Counted from the stretch's first letter, positions 1 to 9,504 are shown. The stretch is 64,000 nt of DNA from Telmatobacter sp. DSM 110680 (GCF_039994875.1 NZ_CP121196.1:1178001-1242000), one strand, 5' to 3'. Translations and numbers: made by a program. Notes: generated by a model not told the origin, from the sequence alone.

Positions 1-2
1 AG

Positions 3-1121
3 TTGGAACACGATCTCGTGCAAGCCGGGGGCAAAGAGTATGCAGCGATTGCGATTCTTGCTTTTCGTCAAGCAATCGCTGCGCACAAGCTCGTAGAAGA
101 CGCTGACGGAATTCCGTTCTTTATGCCCAAGGAGAATTTCAGTAACGGTTCAATCTCAACCGTGGACGTCATCTATCCTTCGGCGCCAATGTTTCTATTC
201 CTGAATCCCAAGCTGGTCGAAGCACAGCTTGAGCCCGTGGCTCGCTATGCGGAGACGCCGCATTGGAAGTTTCCGTTTGCGCCGCACGATCTGGGAGTGT
301 ATCCGTTGGCGAACGGCCAGCTCTATGGCGGAGGCGAGATAAGCGAAGACGACCAGATGCCGGTGGAAGAGTCCGGTAACATGATTCTGCTCTTCGCCGC
401 AGTCGCGCACGCTGAACACGACACATCTTTTGCTAAGCGCCATTGGCCGCTGCTCACCAAATGGGCAGATTATCTTCTCGAGAAGGGTTTCGATCCGGAG
501 AATCAACTGTGCACTGATGACTTTGCTGGTCACCTGGCGCACAACACGAATCTATCGATCAAAGCGATTGAAGCCCTGGCGACTTACGCTCAACTGGCGA
601 AGCAATTGGGAGAAGCGAAGACAGCCGAGAAGTATGACGCGGCGGCCAAGTCAATGGCAGCGAAGTGGGTGCAGATGGCTGCCGACGGCGACCACTACCG
701 CCTCGCGTTTGATAAAACCGGCACCTGGAGTCAGAAATACAATCTGGTATGGGACACGCTACTTGGGGTTCACATGTTTCCTGCCGATGTTGCGGCCAAG
801 GAGATTGCGTTTTATAAGACCAAAAGCAATCCCTATGGATTGCCACTCGACAATCGAGCGAAATACACCAAGCTCGACTGGTCGATCTGGTCAGCTACGA
901 TGGCGACGAATCCAGCAGACTTTCAGGCGATTGTTCATCCCATCTTCCAATTTCTGAATCAGACCCCGGATCGTATACCTATGACGGACTGGTACGACAC
1001 GGTGACAGCGCATCATGTTGGTTTTCAAGCGAGATCCGTGGTAGGCGGCGTCTATATCAAGATGCTGGCTGATCCAGAGCTATGGAACAAGTGGGCGGAA
1101 CGCGGCCTGCGCACGCATTGA
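3..1121 (+). CDS. Glutaminase A-like (GtaA/DUF4965) protein, C-terminal part
   Basis: Open from the left edge of the window, so the 5' part, including any signal peptide, lies outside. The visible 372 residues match the C-terminal all-helical region of secreted GtaA-type proteins (DUF4965/DUF1793): an acidic HDLG.YP stretch (residues about 94-99), then GNM and WADYL segments, and a C-terminal D-W-Y-D-T element. Family members are extracytoplasmic and are annotated as glutaminases, but many acidobacterial paralogues have unknown substrates. The nearby CE15 esterase, SGNH hydrolase and malectin regulator suggest polymer or glycan use. The family call rests on recognised motifs; the substrate is not inferred. 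Confidence 0.7.
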   Translation: MEHDLVQAGGKEYAAIAILAFRQAIAAHKLVEDADGIPFFMPKENFSNGSISTVDVIYPSAPMFLFLNPKLVEAQLEPVARYAETPHWKFPFAPHDLGVYPLANGQLYGGGEISEDDQMPVEESGNMILLFAAVAHAEHDTSFAKRHWPLLTKWADYLLEKGFDPENQLCTDDFAGHLAHNTNLSIKAIEALATYAQLAKQLGEAKTAEKYDAAAKSMAAKWVQMAADGDHYRLAFDKTGTWSQKYNLVWDTLLGVHMFPADVAAKEIAFYKTKSNPYGLPLDNRAKYTKLDWSIWSATMATNPADFQAIVHPIFQFLNQTPDRIPMTDWYDTVTAHHVGFQARSVVGGVYIKMLADPELWNKWAERGLRTH

Positions 1122-1159
1122 TCGATTGCATAGGGGCTCCTGATCCTTCAAAAATGATG

Positions 1160-1185
1160 TCTCGCCGTGGTGGATCACGGCGAGA
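1160..1185. terminator. Hairpin between convergent genes
   Basis: A perfect 10-bp inverted repeat, TCTCGCCGTG / CACGGCGAGA with a 6-nt loop, sits between the convergent glutaminase-like and TPR genes. Read on the minus strand it is followed by CATCATTTTT, a modest U-tract, so it probably terminates at least the TPR gene. Confidence 0.6.
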
Positions 1186-1210
1186 CAGAGAATTTCGGTC
1201 GCGGCCGCGT

Positions 1211-1957
1211 CTACCGCTTGATGATCTTTTCCAGACGAGGGTCCATCCACAACGAAGCAAATTCCTGATCTTTGTAGACTCTGGATAGTTCTGCGAATCG
1301 CAGCTCCTTGGCGCGACCCAGATACTCCAAGGCGCCATCGAGATTGCCACGTTTGGCATATGCCTTCGCGATGAGGTAATCGACGCGCGCGCGTTGTTCA
1401 GGAGTGCTTACGCGAGCAGAGACCCCCGTCGCACTATCGCTCAGGATGTCGGCATCCAGTTCGATCGCCCTTGCGTATTCCGTCATCGCGCGATCAACCT
1501 CTCCCATTCCCAGCCAGGCTTCGGCCAGGTTGAGATGAGCAGGAGCGCTGGACTCGTCGAGTTCGAGGGCCTGTTTCAGGTATTTGACAGCCGGTTTGTA
1601 CTTCTTGTCCAGATATGCGACGGCGCCAAGATTGTTGAGAGCTGAAATGTTCTTGGGATCCGCTTTCAATGCCTGGCTGAAGTACTTGCGGGCGGGTCCC
1701 CGGTCACCTAGTTTCAATTCAGAGATACCGATCTTGTTCAGAAGTGAAGGGTTTCGCGGGTCTGCCCGCAGAGCTTGCCTGTAGTAAGAGATCGCCAGAA
1801 AGTAGTTGTTGTGAATTCTTTCGAGGTCGCCTTTCATCTCCGCAGACTTAACTAGCTCGTCGGTCCTGGGGAGATCGAGGGAGGAGTTCGCCCACAATAT
1901 GGGGGCCGTACAAATAACAAGGCTGGTTGCAATAAGCTTCATCGTAAGAGTCTTCAT
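1211..1957 (-). CDS. Exported TPR protein
   Basis: 248 residues. An N-terminal signal peptide (Met, Lys-rich start, hydrophobic core, cleavage near residues 22-25) is followed by tandem tetratricopeptide repeats. Four or five TPR helices can be seen between about residues 41 and 230, for example YYRQALRADPRNPSLL and KYLKQALELDESSAPA. TPRs are protein-protein interaction scaffolds and no catalytic domain is present. It is divergent from the winged-helix/malectin gene across an intergenic region with repeated CCGTTA-type sites, so co-regulation is possible. Specific role unknown. Confidence 0.75.
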   Translation of the reverse strand: MKTLTMKLIATSLVICTAPILWANSSLDLPRTDELVKSAEMKGDLERIHNNYFLAISYYRQALRADPRNPSLLNKIGISELKLGDRGPARKYFSQALKADPKNISALNNLGAVAYLDKKYKPAVKYLKQALELDESSAPAHLNLAEAWLGMGEVDRAMTEYARAIELDADILSDSATGVSARVSTPEQRARVDYLIAKAYAKRGNLDGALEYLGRAKELRFAELSRVYKDQEFASLWMDPRLEKIIKR

Positions 1958-2296
1958 GGTCGTTCCTCTTCCAGGAGCATTTCGCCCTCGATCGGCCTCT
2001 GCATGTTCGGCGATCGGCTCAACATCGACCTAAGTAGACGACTCTTGGCGCGTTCCAGCAACGCTATGCCTGCTACCTGCCCGTTTCATCACCGTTACAT
2101 ACGGTGATCGTGATTGCAGGCCTCTGTTTCGAAAGAGACTTCTGCTTGCCAAAGCGTAGCGTGGGGGAGCAGTTTTTGAGGATTCAACCAGAGGTTAAAG
2201 CCGTTACATGGGTCGAGCAGCCCGCTCCCTACACCGTTAAATCCAGGCAACATCAATAAAGTGGAACTAATATGGCTGTGGATTCGAATCTTATGA
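1958..2296. promoter_or_regulatory. Divergent promoter region with repeated CCGTTA(C/A)AT sites
   Basis: 338-base region between two divergent genes. It contains a perfect 8-bp inverted repeat, ATCACCGT-tacat-ACGGTGAT (2088-2108), and three copies of CCGTTA(C/A)AT, at 2092-2100, 2201-2209 and 2234-2242. The first copy overlaps the inverted repeat. This looks like a set of operator sites for a DNA-binding protein; the winged-helix protein encoded immediately downstream is an obvious candidate, but that is inference. Confidence 0.4.
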
Positions 2297-3904
2297 GTGG
2301 ATAGCTTGAATTCAAAGCGTCACAAGATGACGACAGGAAGTACCGAAACCGTTGAGCGCGAACTGGAAAGGGCAGAGCTTGCAACCCTGCTGGAAGGGAA
2401 GGAGTTCGTTCGCGCCCCTAAACTTGCCCACTTGCTGTCGTACCTCTGCGAGAAGTACTTTGCCGGGGAGGCGAATCAGATCAAGGAGTACTCCATAGCG
2501 CTAGAGGTGTTCCAGCGTAGGGACTCGTTTGATCAGGATTCTGATTCCATTGTGAGAGTCGAAGCGAATCGGCTGCGCAAACGGCTCGCGGAGTACTATG
2601 CCGGCGAAGGCGCATCCCACCAGGTGCGCATCACTGTTCCGGTGGGACAATACGTACCGAAGTTCGAGAGCAATTTGAGCAGAACTCCGCTTGAACCCCG
2701 CACTTCAATTTCTCAAGAAAGCAGCGCAGTCGCCGATACTCTGGCCCTGAAAAAGACCACGGACCGGCAACGCTGGGGACCCAGACAATGGTGGCTCACC
2801 GGAACCGTCGGCTTGCTGCTTCTAGGCATGGGCATCACCTTCGGATTGATCCGCGCCCGGAAGGAAAGAAACGCCTCGCCCCCAGTGTCGGGTATTGAAG
2901 CGGCTGCGCCACCAGTTGAATCGCTCATAGGGCCTCCAACTGGCCAGGAGATTCGAATCCTGGCGGGCAGTAGCCGAAGCCTGGTCGACCATGCTGGTAA
3001 GCTTTGGAGCGCGGATTATGGTTTTTCCGGCGGTGAGGCCTTGAAGACCACCGCCGCGCATATTGCGCGCACGCAGGATCCATTCTTCTATCGAACTAAC
3101 AGGCAGGGGCAGTTTCGCTACGACATACCGCTGCCGAAAGGTATCTACGAACTGCATCTTCATTTTGCTGAGACAGTGTTCGGGCCGGAATCTGGAGGTT
3201 CCGGCGGTGAGGGCAGCCGCATCATGACGGTTCGCGCAAATGGAAAGACGCTGCTAAAACGGTTCGACGTGGTGGAGGATGCCGGAGCGAGCCTCACAGC
3301 CGACGTCAAAGTCTTTCCCGAAATCACTCCAGCGTCGGACGGGATGCTCCATCTCGAATTTGCCGGCGAAGATGGTAAGCAGGCGACGCTCTCTGCGATT
3401 GAAGTTCTGCCCGGACTTCATGGGCACATACGCCCAGTGCGCCTTCTCGCCAGGCAAACCCCTTACTATTCGAACGACAGCCATTGGTGGAGCCCGGATA
3501 ACTATTTTGCAGGTGGACAACTCGCGTCGTTCACGACGCCTGTTACTGGCACCGACGATCCTGAACTATTCGAATCGGAGCGATGGGGCAACTTCTCCTA
3601 TGCAATTCCGGTTGCGCCGGGCAAATACACAGTGACGTTATTCTTTGCGGCGCGACACGATAGCCCTGGAGCATTGTTGAATTCCGAAAACAAAGGTACG
3701 GAGGCCGAGCATATTTTTAATGTGTTCTGCAACGGAAAAGTGCTGCTACAAAACTTCAACCTCACGAGGGAAGCGCACGGGACCGCTGCCCAGAGTCGCA
3801 GATTCGCTGGACTTGAGCCGAACTCACAGGGAAAGCTGCTCATTGAGTTTGTTCCCGTCGAAGGCTATCCGACTGTCGTCGGAATCGAGGTCCTGCCGCA
3901 GTAG
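2297..3904 (+). CDS. Winged-helix-like / transmembrane / double malectin protein
   Basis: 535 residues from GTG 2297, or 525 from the in-frame ATG at 2327; neither has a clear ribosome site. Three parts are visible. Residues about 25-125 form the domain (KEYSIALEVF ... VRVEANRLRKRL ... VPVGQYVPKF) found at the N-terminus of many adenylate-cyclase-like and TolB-like regulators, probably a winged helix. A transmembrane helix follows near 164-186. Two malectin-like beta-sandwich domains (about 218-380 and 390-535) contain features such as LHFAE and FFAARHD. Malectins bind carbohydrate in eukaryotes. The topology suggests a one-component sensor with a cytoplasmic DNA-binding part and an outside sugar-binding part. 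The role is inferred. Confidence 0.65.
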   Translation: MDSLNSKRHKMTTGSTETVERELERAELATLLEGKEFVRAPKLAHLLSYLCEKYFAGEANQIKEYSIALEVFQRRDSFDQDSDSIVRVEANRLRKRLAEYYAGEGASHQVRITVPVGQYVPKFESNLSRTPLEPRTSISQESSAVADTLALKKTTDRQRWGPRQWWLTGTVGLLLLGMGITFGLIRARKERNASPPVSGIEAAAPPVESLIGPPTGQEIRILAGSSRSLVDHAGKLWSADYGFSGGEALKTTAAHIARTQDPFFYRTNRQGQFRYDIPLPKGIYELHLHFAETVFGPESGGSGGEGSRIMTVRANGKTLLKRFDVVEDAGASLTADVKVFPEITPASDGMLHLEFAGEDGKQATLSAIEVLPGLHGHIRPVRLLARQTPYYSNDSHWWSPDNYFAGGQLASFTTPVTGTDDPELFESERWGNFSYAIPVAPGKYTVTLFFAARHDSPGALLNSENKGTEAEHIFNVFCNGKVLLQNFNLTREAHGTAAQSRRFAGLEPNSQGKLLIEFVPVEGYPTVVGIEVLPQ

Positions 3905-3945
3905 CCTTCTGCGCACAGTGTTTCAGTCCCCCCTCTGTTGTTCAA

Positions 3946-5514
3946 TTATTGTGTCGCCGTGTGTCCGATTTTCTTGTCGGCCCACTCGATAAAGTACTTC
4001 ATATTCGGAGCGTCAGTGTGCCCGCCATCGTGCTGGCGCCAGGCGAGTTGCCCATCGAGGAGTCCAGTGTTTGCGGGCGGCATTTGTGCTGTACGGTAAT
4101 CGCCTTCGACGGCAAGACCTTTCGCGCCCAGCAAAGTGAAGACCCGGCTCGCGTCCACAGTCGCCATGAAGCTGCCTTTATGATCGAGCCAATTAGCGTC
4201 GCCCTTCGCGGGAATTCCATAGCTGATGAATGTCAAGCGCGGCGCGCACAGAGCGATCAGTTCATTGGAATCAACAGGAATATCGCCAGGCGTCATGCTT
4301 CCGAATGTTCCCTCAGAGGCGCCGTACTTCATGAAGTTTCCCGCCATCCAGTAGTATTCGCCCCCCGTCAAGCTCTCCACGGCTTCTCCGAAATTGCGAC
4401 GGAGCAGGGTGGCTCCCCCTTTTCCTGACGAGCCCACCAGCACCATGGCAAATCGCTGATCGAATGCCATCGTGACGAGCGCGGCTTTGCCGTAGCGAGA
4501 AACGCCCTCGATACCAACATGCTTTGCGTCTACGGCAGAATCGGTTTCCAGATAATCCAGTCCGCGAGCGGCGCCCCACGCCCACGCCCGTAGCGCGCCC
4601 CAGTCTTCAGGCTTGCGCGGTTGCCCTTTGTTGACGAGGCCTATAATCCCGCGCGTAATTCCTGCTCCATCGTCGGCCTGAACGCTGGCGGGGTCGAAGA
4701 GAGCAAATCCCCATCCCGCTGCAACCAACTGCCAGGGGTTCGGCAGACCGCCATCTTCATTCAATTGTGGAAATTGGAATGGAGTGGCCTTAATCGGTTG
4801 CCACGCGGGATGCTGCTCAAAAACCTGCTTCAATGATGGGTCTTGCTGAATAAGCACAGACTCCCAAGCCTTGTTGATCTTATCGAGATCGCCACCCGCG
4901 GGTTCGTTGGGATATGGGAACGCAGCGCGCCCAAACATCATCAACACTGGCACCGGCCCCTTGGCGCGAGCCGGTAATACCAGCATCATGTGCATATGGA
5001 CGCTGATGTCTGGAGACGAGGAGTTGTCAACAATGCCCTCGACGTCCTTTGCGATCACCGGCGTAAATCCAATCATTTCGTGATCAACGGTGTTGACTGT
5101 CCACTTAACCTTTGGGACATTGTTTGGAACCCGGCCATAAACGTACTTCGAAAACATTTCTATCAGTTCTGGACGCCGCTTATCCCACCACATTGCGGGA
5201 GTAGTCACCTTCTGTCCGTCGTTCATGGTGAGCGGGTCCGGCACATTCGGGTATGGATTCGCCCGGGACTCGTCGTAGTTGGCGTGATTGGGCGCCTTTT
5301 CGTCACCGCTCGGGCCGGGCCGAAGCGCCTTAATGCCAAGCTGGTCCATCATGTTCTGGTGGTCCTGGTCGGACGTGAATGTGACCGGCGTTTGCGCTGC
5401 AGCGGGACTTATGACAAATGCGCAAACTGTTGAGACAAGGTAGATCAGTGCAAACTTCAACTTGAAGACCGTCACGGAATGCTCCAGAATGTTATGCTTT
5501 GAGCGCTTTCGCAA
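3946..5514 (-). CDS. Secreted CE15-type glucuronoyl methylesterase
   Basis: 522 residues if the first ATG is used. That start overlaps the 5' end of the divergent SGNH gene by 53 bases, so the real start may be one of the GTG codons about 14-16 residues in, just before the signal peptide (KLKFALIYLVSTV, cleavage near AAAQ, residues 37-41). The nucleophile elbow GVSRYGK lies at 337-343 (Ser339), matching the GCSRxGK motif of carbohydrate esterase family 15. A C-terminal QHDGGHTDAP segment (about 494-503) carries the likely catalytic His. CE15 enzymes cleave ester links between lignin alcohols and 4-O-methyl-glucuronoyl side chains of xylan. An exported plant-cell-wall enzyme fits the neighbouring SGNH hydrolase. 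Confidence 0.8.
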   Translation of the reverse strand: MRKRSKHNILEHSVTVFKLKFALIYLVSTVCAFVISPAAAQTPVTFTSDQDHQNMMDQLGIKALRPGPSGDEKAPNHANYDESRANPYPNVPDPLTMNDGQKVTTPAMWWDKRRPELIEMFSKYVYGRVPNNVPKVKWTVNTVDHEMIGFTPVIAKDVEGIVDNSSSPDISVHMHMMLVLPARAKGPVPVLMMFGRAAFPYPNEPAGGDLDKINKAWESVLIQQDPSLKQVFEQHPAWQPIKATPFQFPQLNEDGGLPNPWQLVAAGWGFALFDPASVQADDGAGITRGIIGLVNKGQPRKPEDWGALRAWAWGAARGLDYLETDSAVDAKHVGIEGVSRYGKAALVTMAFDQRFAMVLVGSSGKGGATLLRRNFGEAVESLTGGEYYWMAGNFMKYGASEGTFGSMTPGDIPVDSNELIALCAPRLTFISYGIPAKGDANWLDHKGSFMATVDASRVFTLLGAKGLAVEGDYRTAQMPPANTGLLDGQLAWRQHDGGHTDAPNMKYFIEWADKKIGHTATQ

Positions 5515-6814
5515 AGCGATTTACTTGGGGGTCCATATTAAACCTTCCGCGGTGAAGCAGGCACTAAGTTTCTTCGTCTCGTTCTGGTTATGCTTAGCGG
5601 GAACGGCTCTCGGGGCGTGGTCGCAAAAGTCGCAAGCCACGATGCCCCGAACTTGGGTTGCGAGTTGGGGCGCGTCTCAGCAAGTCCCTGAACCTCAGAA
5701 CGCCTTGCCGGCGGAGGACCTCACCGATGCGACAATTCGACAGATCTTCCATCTCTCTGTTGGCGGTTCGGCAGTTCGCGTCCATTTTTCCAACGCTTTC
5801 GGAACGGAAACACTTCATGTTGATTCGGTGCACGTTGCGCGGCCAGTCTCGTCAGTCTCCTCTTCGATTGACGCGGCGAGCGACAGGCCATTGACGTTCG
5901 CTGGAAGTACTGAGGCCGTGATTCCTCCAGGCGCAGAATTGATCTCAGACCCGATCGACTACGTGGTGGCGCCGCTCTCTGATTTAGCCGTGAGTTTCCA
6001 TCTGCAATCCCCGCCCGCGCAGCAGACTGGCCATCCGGGATCGCGGACGACTTCCTATTTCATTCACGGCAATGTGGTGAACGCTGCCTCCCTGACCGAA
6101 CCGAAGCACGTAGATCACTGGTACCAAGTTTCAGAGATTGACGTGCAGACTCCAGTTGGGTCCGCAGCGGTAGTCGTGCTGGGCGATTCCATCACCGATG
6201 GGCACGGCGCCACGACCAATGGAAACGATCGCTGGACCGACGTGCTGGCGAACAAACTCCAGAGTTCACAGGCAACGCGCAATATAGGCGTATCGAATCA
6301 GGGCATCGGCGGAAATCATCTTTTGACTGACGGCCTTGGGCCAAACGCATTGTCGCGCTTCGATCGCGACGTGCTGGCGCCGGCGGGCGTCCACTGGGTT
6401 ATCGTCTTCGAAGGCGTGAATGACCTTGGCGGTTTAGCAAGGGACGGCGAAGTGGCTCCATCCCAGCACACCGCACTTGTTGGACGTGTAATCGAGGCCT
6501 ATCAGCAGATGATTGCACGCGCGCACGCCCATGGCATTCGTGTGATTGGAGCTACGATCACGCCCTACGTCGGATCGAGCTATTATCACCCAGGTCCACT
6601 GAGCGAAGCTGACAGGCAAGCCGTAAACCAGTGGATTCGTGCTGCAGGAAACTTCGATGCTGTGCTCGATTTCGACAGCGTAGTCCGCGACCCGCAGCAT
6701 CCGGATCAGCTTTTGCCTGCGTACGACTGTGGAGATCACCTGCATCCGTCCCCCGCAGGGTACAAGGCAATGGGCAATGCGATTCCACTTGCCCTGTTTC
6801 AAGGTGCAGACTGA
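5462..6814 (+). CDS. Secreted SGNH/GDSL hydrolase
   Basis: 450 residues from ATG 5462; ATG 5489 or GTG 5552, nearer the signal peptide (ALSFFVSFWLCLAG), are alternatives. Block I GDSITDG (Ser243), block III EGVND (317-321) and the C-terminal block V D-H-L-H-P-S are all present, so the Ser-Asp-His machinery is complete. The N-terminal 200 residues form an additional beta-domain common in large secreted GDSL esterases acting on acetylated polysaccharides. It diverges from the CE15 esterase and ends just before dinB. Substrate not determined; an acetyl-esterase role on glycans is the likely guess. Confidence 0.8.
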   Translation: MKTVTECSRMLCFERFRKAIYLGVHIKPSAVKQALSFFVSFWLCLAGTALGAWSQKSQATMPRTWVASWGASQQVPEPQNALPAEDLTDATIRQIFHLSVGGSAVRVHFSNAFGTETLHVDSVHVARPVSSVSSSIDAASDRPLTFAGSTEAVIPPGAELISDPIDYVVAPLSDLAVSFHLQSPPAQQTGHPGSRTTSYFIHGNVVNAASLTEPKHVDHWYQVSEIDVQTPVGSAAVVVLGDSITDGHGATTNGNDRWTDVLANKLQSSQATRNIGVSNQGIGGNHLLTDGLGPNALSRFDRDVLAPAGVHWVIVFEGVNDLGGLARDGEVAPSQHTALVGRVIEAYQQMIARAHAHGIRVIGATITPYVGSSYYHPGPLSEADRQAVNQWIRAAGNFDAVLDFDSVVRDPQHPDQLLPAYDCGDHLHPSPAGYKAMGNAIPLALFQGAD

Positions 6815-6860
6815 AATGCGGGCGGCTCTGCCAATTGAGGCTGAGCAGACGGCAATCCTA

Positions 6861-7928
6861 ATGGACACTCGCAAGATCATTCACGTAGATATGGATGCCT
6901 TCTACGCATCGGTAGAACAGCGGGATACGCCGCAACTGCGAGGGCAGCCCGTCGTCGTGGCTTGGCGCGGCAAGCGCTCAGTGGTTTGTGCGGCTTCGTA
7001 CGAAGCGAGGAAGTTTGGAGTCCGGTCTGCAATGCCGGCTGTTCAAGCTGAGCGTTTATGTCCGCACGCAGTTTTTATTCCACCAGACTTTTTGCGCTAT
7101 CGTGCCGTATCGAGAAGCGTGCGAGAGATCTTTCTGCGCCACACTGACCTTGTGGAACCGCTCTCATTGGACGAAGCCTATCTGGATGTCACCAAAAATA
7201 AGACCGGGCTTCCAAGCGCTACACATGTAGCACGCACGATTCGCGAACAGATTCGACAAGAGCTGCAGTTGACCGCATCTGCCGGGATCGCAGCTAACAA
7301 ATTCCTCGCCAAGATTGCCTCAGACTGGCGCAAGCCTGACGGATTGTTCGTCATCAAGCCGGATGAAGCGATCGACTTCCTCACTCCCCTCGCCGTCAAT
7401 CGTTTGCCCGGAGTAGGGAAAGTCACGGCGAGACGACTTGCGGATCTAGGGGTGCGGACAGTCGGAGAAATCAGAAGCTTTGAATCTGGTGTTCTACAAC
7501 AGCAATTTGGTCGCTACGGAATTCGTCTTTTCGAACTGGCTCGCGGAATCGACGATAATCCCGTCGAACCAAACCGGCCAACCCAGTCGATATCCGCCGA
7601 AGACACATTTGAATCGGACATACTGTTAGAGGAGACAGACGCCATGATTCGTAGTCTCGCAGAAAAGGTATGGCTGGCATCGCTTAAAGAGCCGAGGACA
7701 GCGCGCACGGTCGTGCTGAAGCTGAAAACGGCGGAGTTCAGCATCCTTACACGAAGCCATACGCCTGCTTGGCCTCCGGCTTCCTGCGAAGACCTCGTCA
7801 GCATCGCCTTAGCGCTGCGGGAAAAGGTGCTTCTGAGTCCGGGACAGAAATTTCGACTGGTGGGTATTGGACTCTCGAACTTTCGCGACGCCATGACCGA
7901 CCCAATGGAGAATCGACTGTTTGATTGA
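6861..7928 (+). CDS. dinB: DNA polymerase IV (Y-family translesion polymerase)
   Basis: 355 residues from ATG 6861; an upstream in-frame extension overlaps the previous gene and lacks family similarity. Y-family hallmarks are clear: HVDMDAFYASVE near the N-terminus (metal-binding Asp10) and SLDEAYLDV near residues 103-111 (Asp/Glu of the active site). A helix-hairpin-helix-like thumb (NRLPGVGKVTARRLADLG) and the little-finger domain follow. It inserts nucleotides opposite damaged bases and is usually induced by DNA damage. Length is normal for DinB (about 350). Convergent with the hydroxyproline cluster. Confidence 0.93.
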   Translation: MDTRKIIHVDMDAFYASVEQRDTPQLRGQPVVVAWRGKRSVVCAASYEARKFGVRSAMPAVQAERLCPHAVFIPPDFLRYRAVSRSVREIFLRHTDLVEPLSLDEAYLDVTKNKTGLPSATHVARTIREQIRQELQLTASAGIAANKFLAKIASDWRKPDGLFVIKPDEAIDFLTPLAVNRLPGVGKVTARRLADLGVRTVGEIRSFESGVLQQQFGRYGIRLFELARGIDDNPVEPNRPTQSISAEDTFESDILLEETDAMIRSLAEKVWLASLKEPRTARTVVLKLKTAEFSILTRSHTPAWPPASCEDLVSIALALREKVLLSPGQKFRLVGIGLSNFRDAMTDPMENRLFD

Positions 7929-7969
7929 GCCAGTCGATGGGTCGTGCTGGAATGATGCCGGTGATCGGT

Positions 7970-9238
7970 TCACATTGTTGAGCGAGCCTTTTCGATTGGG
8001 CTTCCCAAGGTCGACAAGCGCGCAGGAAGCGCAGGTGGGCGGCTGCGTTCAGCATTCCATCCAAGCAAAAATTCGGCTGCAGGTCCGCAAATCCGGCCCT
8101 GGCAAGGTCCCATTCCACAGCGTGTATGCAGCTTCGCTTCCCGCCAAGAATGCATCGAACCCAGTGCTTCGCGGGATACATCTTCGCAACGGCAAATCAG
8201 GGTGTCTGGAGCGGCAAGCTGGCTCAACTCGGGCCTCGGAGTGAAGGTTCGGTCTAGTTCTCTGGCAAACCGCCGATACCGATCTCGTCGCTTGAACAAA
8301 TGCGCAGCCGAACGCCCCGCAGATACCAGTCCTGCAATTTCGCCTTCGCAGAGCGCCTTCTCCAAACCGCCAACGCCCGTAGATTCTCCGACGCAGTAGA
8401 CGTCTTTCACGGATGTCTCTTGCTGTTCGTTCACGTGCACATAGCCGGACCGAAGCGCACATTGCAGCAAGCGCGGCAGTTCAAGGTTTGGGATCAGGTG
8501 GAATCCACAGCCAAGGTAGTCGCATGCGATTGTGCGCGTGCTACCTCTCGCCGCGACCGTTACCGATTGCAAGCGGTCTTTACCTTGCGCCTGCGTCACC
8601 CACGATCCGGTCCTGTAGGGGATCGAAAGGGTTGCCGAGCGATAAGCGGTGCCGTCTCGCAATTTCCCCGGATGACGAAGAAGCTTCAAACCAAATCGAG
8701 CTAAGCGCGCGGCAGATGCTTGTTCGAAGATGCCGAGAATGTGTGCCCCATTTTTTGAGAGGTTGGCAGCTACGGCCAGCAACAGAGGCCCGCTTCCCGA
8801 AAGCACCACCCGCTTTCCCTCAATCTGCAGACCCTGCTTGATCATCGCCTGAAGGCCGCCTGCTCCCATCACGCCCGGGAGGCTCCATCCGGGAAACGGC
8901 AGGAAACGCTCACGTGCTCCCGTAGCGAGAATCAGACGACGATAACGAATGTCCTCGGCTGAGGTAGCAGTTTCGAGCCGCAGGATGTAACGCGCAGGAT
9001 TCGCCACAACTCTTGTCCCATAGCGCACGACAACCTGTCCACGCTCAAGTGCGCTCCGCAATTGTACGAATCGTTGATCTGGCGCCTTTACGGCCAGATC
9101 GTATCCGCGCCAGATTTGTCCGCCGCAATGTGCATTTTCATCTACGATGCAAACGTTAGCCCCACCGGTGGATGCCGCTGTTGCAGCCGCCATTCCTGCG
9201 GGTCCGGCGCCGACCACTACCACGTCGAAGCTGGTCAC
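7970..9238 (-). CDS. FAD/[2Fe-2S] dehydrogenase large subunit (hydroxyproline or opine dehydrogenase type)
   Basis: 422 residues. An N-terminal FAD-binding GAGPAG motif (residues 10-15) and a second NAD(P)/FAD loop GSGPL (148-152) identify a two-dinucleotide-binding flavoprotein. The C-terminus carries a BFD-like [2Fe-2S] motif: Cys349 and Cys351 (CRC) with Cys374 and Cys379 (CGMGPC). This architecture is that of octopine/nopaline oxidase and D-hydroxyproline dehydrogenase subunits. Its start overlaps the stop of the small Fe-S subunit by 4 bases, so the two are translationally coupled and probably form one complex. With the epimerase next door it should oxidise D-hydroxyproline to pyrroline-4-hydroxy-2-carboxylate. 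Confidence 0.78.
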   Translation of the reverse strand: MTSFDVVVVGAGPAGMAAATAASTGGANVCIVDENAHCGGQIWRGYDLAVKAPDQRFVQLRSALERGQVVVRYGTRVVANPARYILRLETATSAEDIRYRRLILATGARERFLPFPGWSLPGVMGAGGLQAMIKQGLQIEGKRVVLSGSGPLLLAVAANLSKNGAHILGIFEQASAARLARFGLKLLRHPGKLRDGTAYRSATLSIPYRTGSWVTQAQGKDRLQSVTVAARGSTRTIACDYLGCGFHLIPNLELPRLLQCALRSGYVHVNEQQETSVKDVYCVGESTGVGGLEKALCEGEIAGLVSAGRSAAHLFKRRDRYRRFARELDRTFTPRPELSQLAAPDTLICRCEDVSREALGSMHSWREAKLHTRCGMGPCQGRICGPAAEFLLGWNAERSRPPALPARLSTLGSPIEKARSTM

Positions 9239-9504
9239 CGTGTCACCACGGTCATGCTCTGCTGCACATCAACCTGGCAGGTACGCACATGCTTGACGCC
9301 ATTCACCGTAGCGCAGCACTCCATGCAGATGCCCATGGCACAGAGAGGGCTACGCGCCCAGCCTGAAACGGATTCTCGGGTGCCAATCCCCGCGTTCATC
9401 AGTGCGGCCGCAAGCGTCGTTCCTTGCGGAGCCGAGATCTGCCTTCCGTTGAGAGTCAAATCAACGCAGGGAGTCGCGGGTTGTGCGGACGTCGATGAAT
9501 TCAT
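9235..9504 (-). CDS. Small (2Fe-2S) subunit of the hydroxyproline/opine-type dehydrogenase
   Basis: 89 residues from ATG 9504; an upstream in-frame Met at 9552 is possible, but the fold begins after residue 17 of that version. A plant-type ferredoxin-like cysteine pattern is visible (CAMGICMECC, then a distal Cys in VRTC), preceded by the beta-grasp sequence LNGRQISAPQGTTL. In hydrogen-cyanide synthase and opine-oxidase families this subunit passes electrons from the flavin subunit. It overlaps the large subunit gene at ATGA. Confidence 0.78.
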   Translation of the reverse strand: MNSSTSAQPATPCVDLTLNGRQISAPQGTTLAAALMNAGIGTRESVSGWARSPLCAMGICMECCATVNGVKHVRTCQVDVQQSMTVVTR

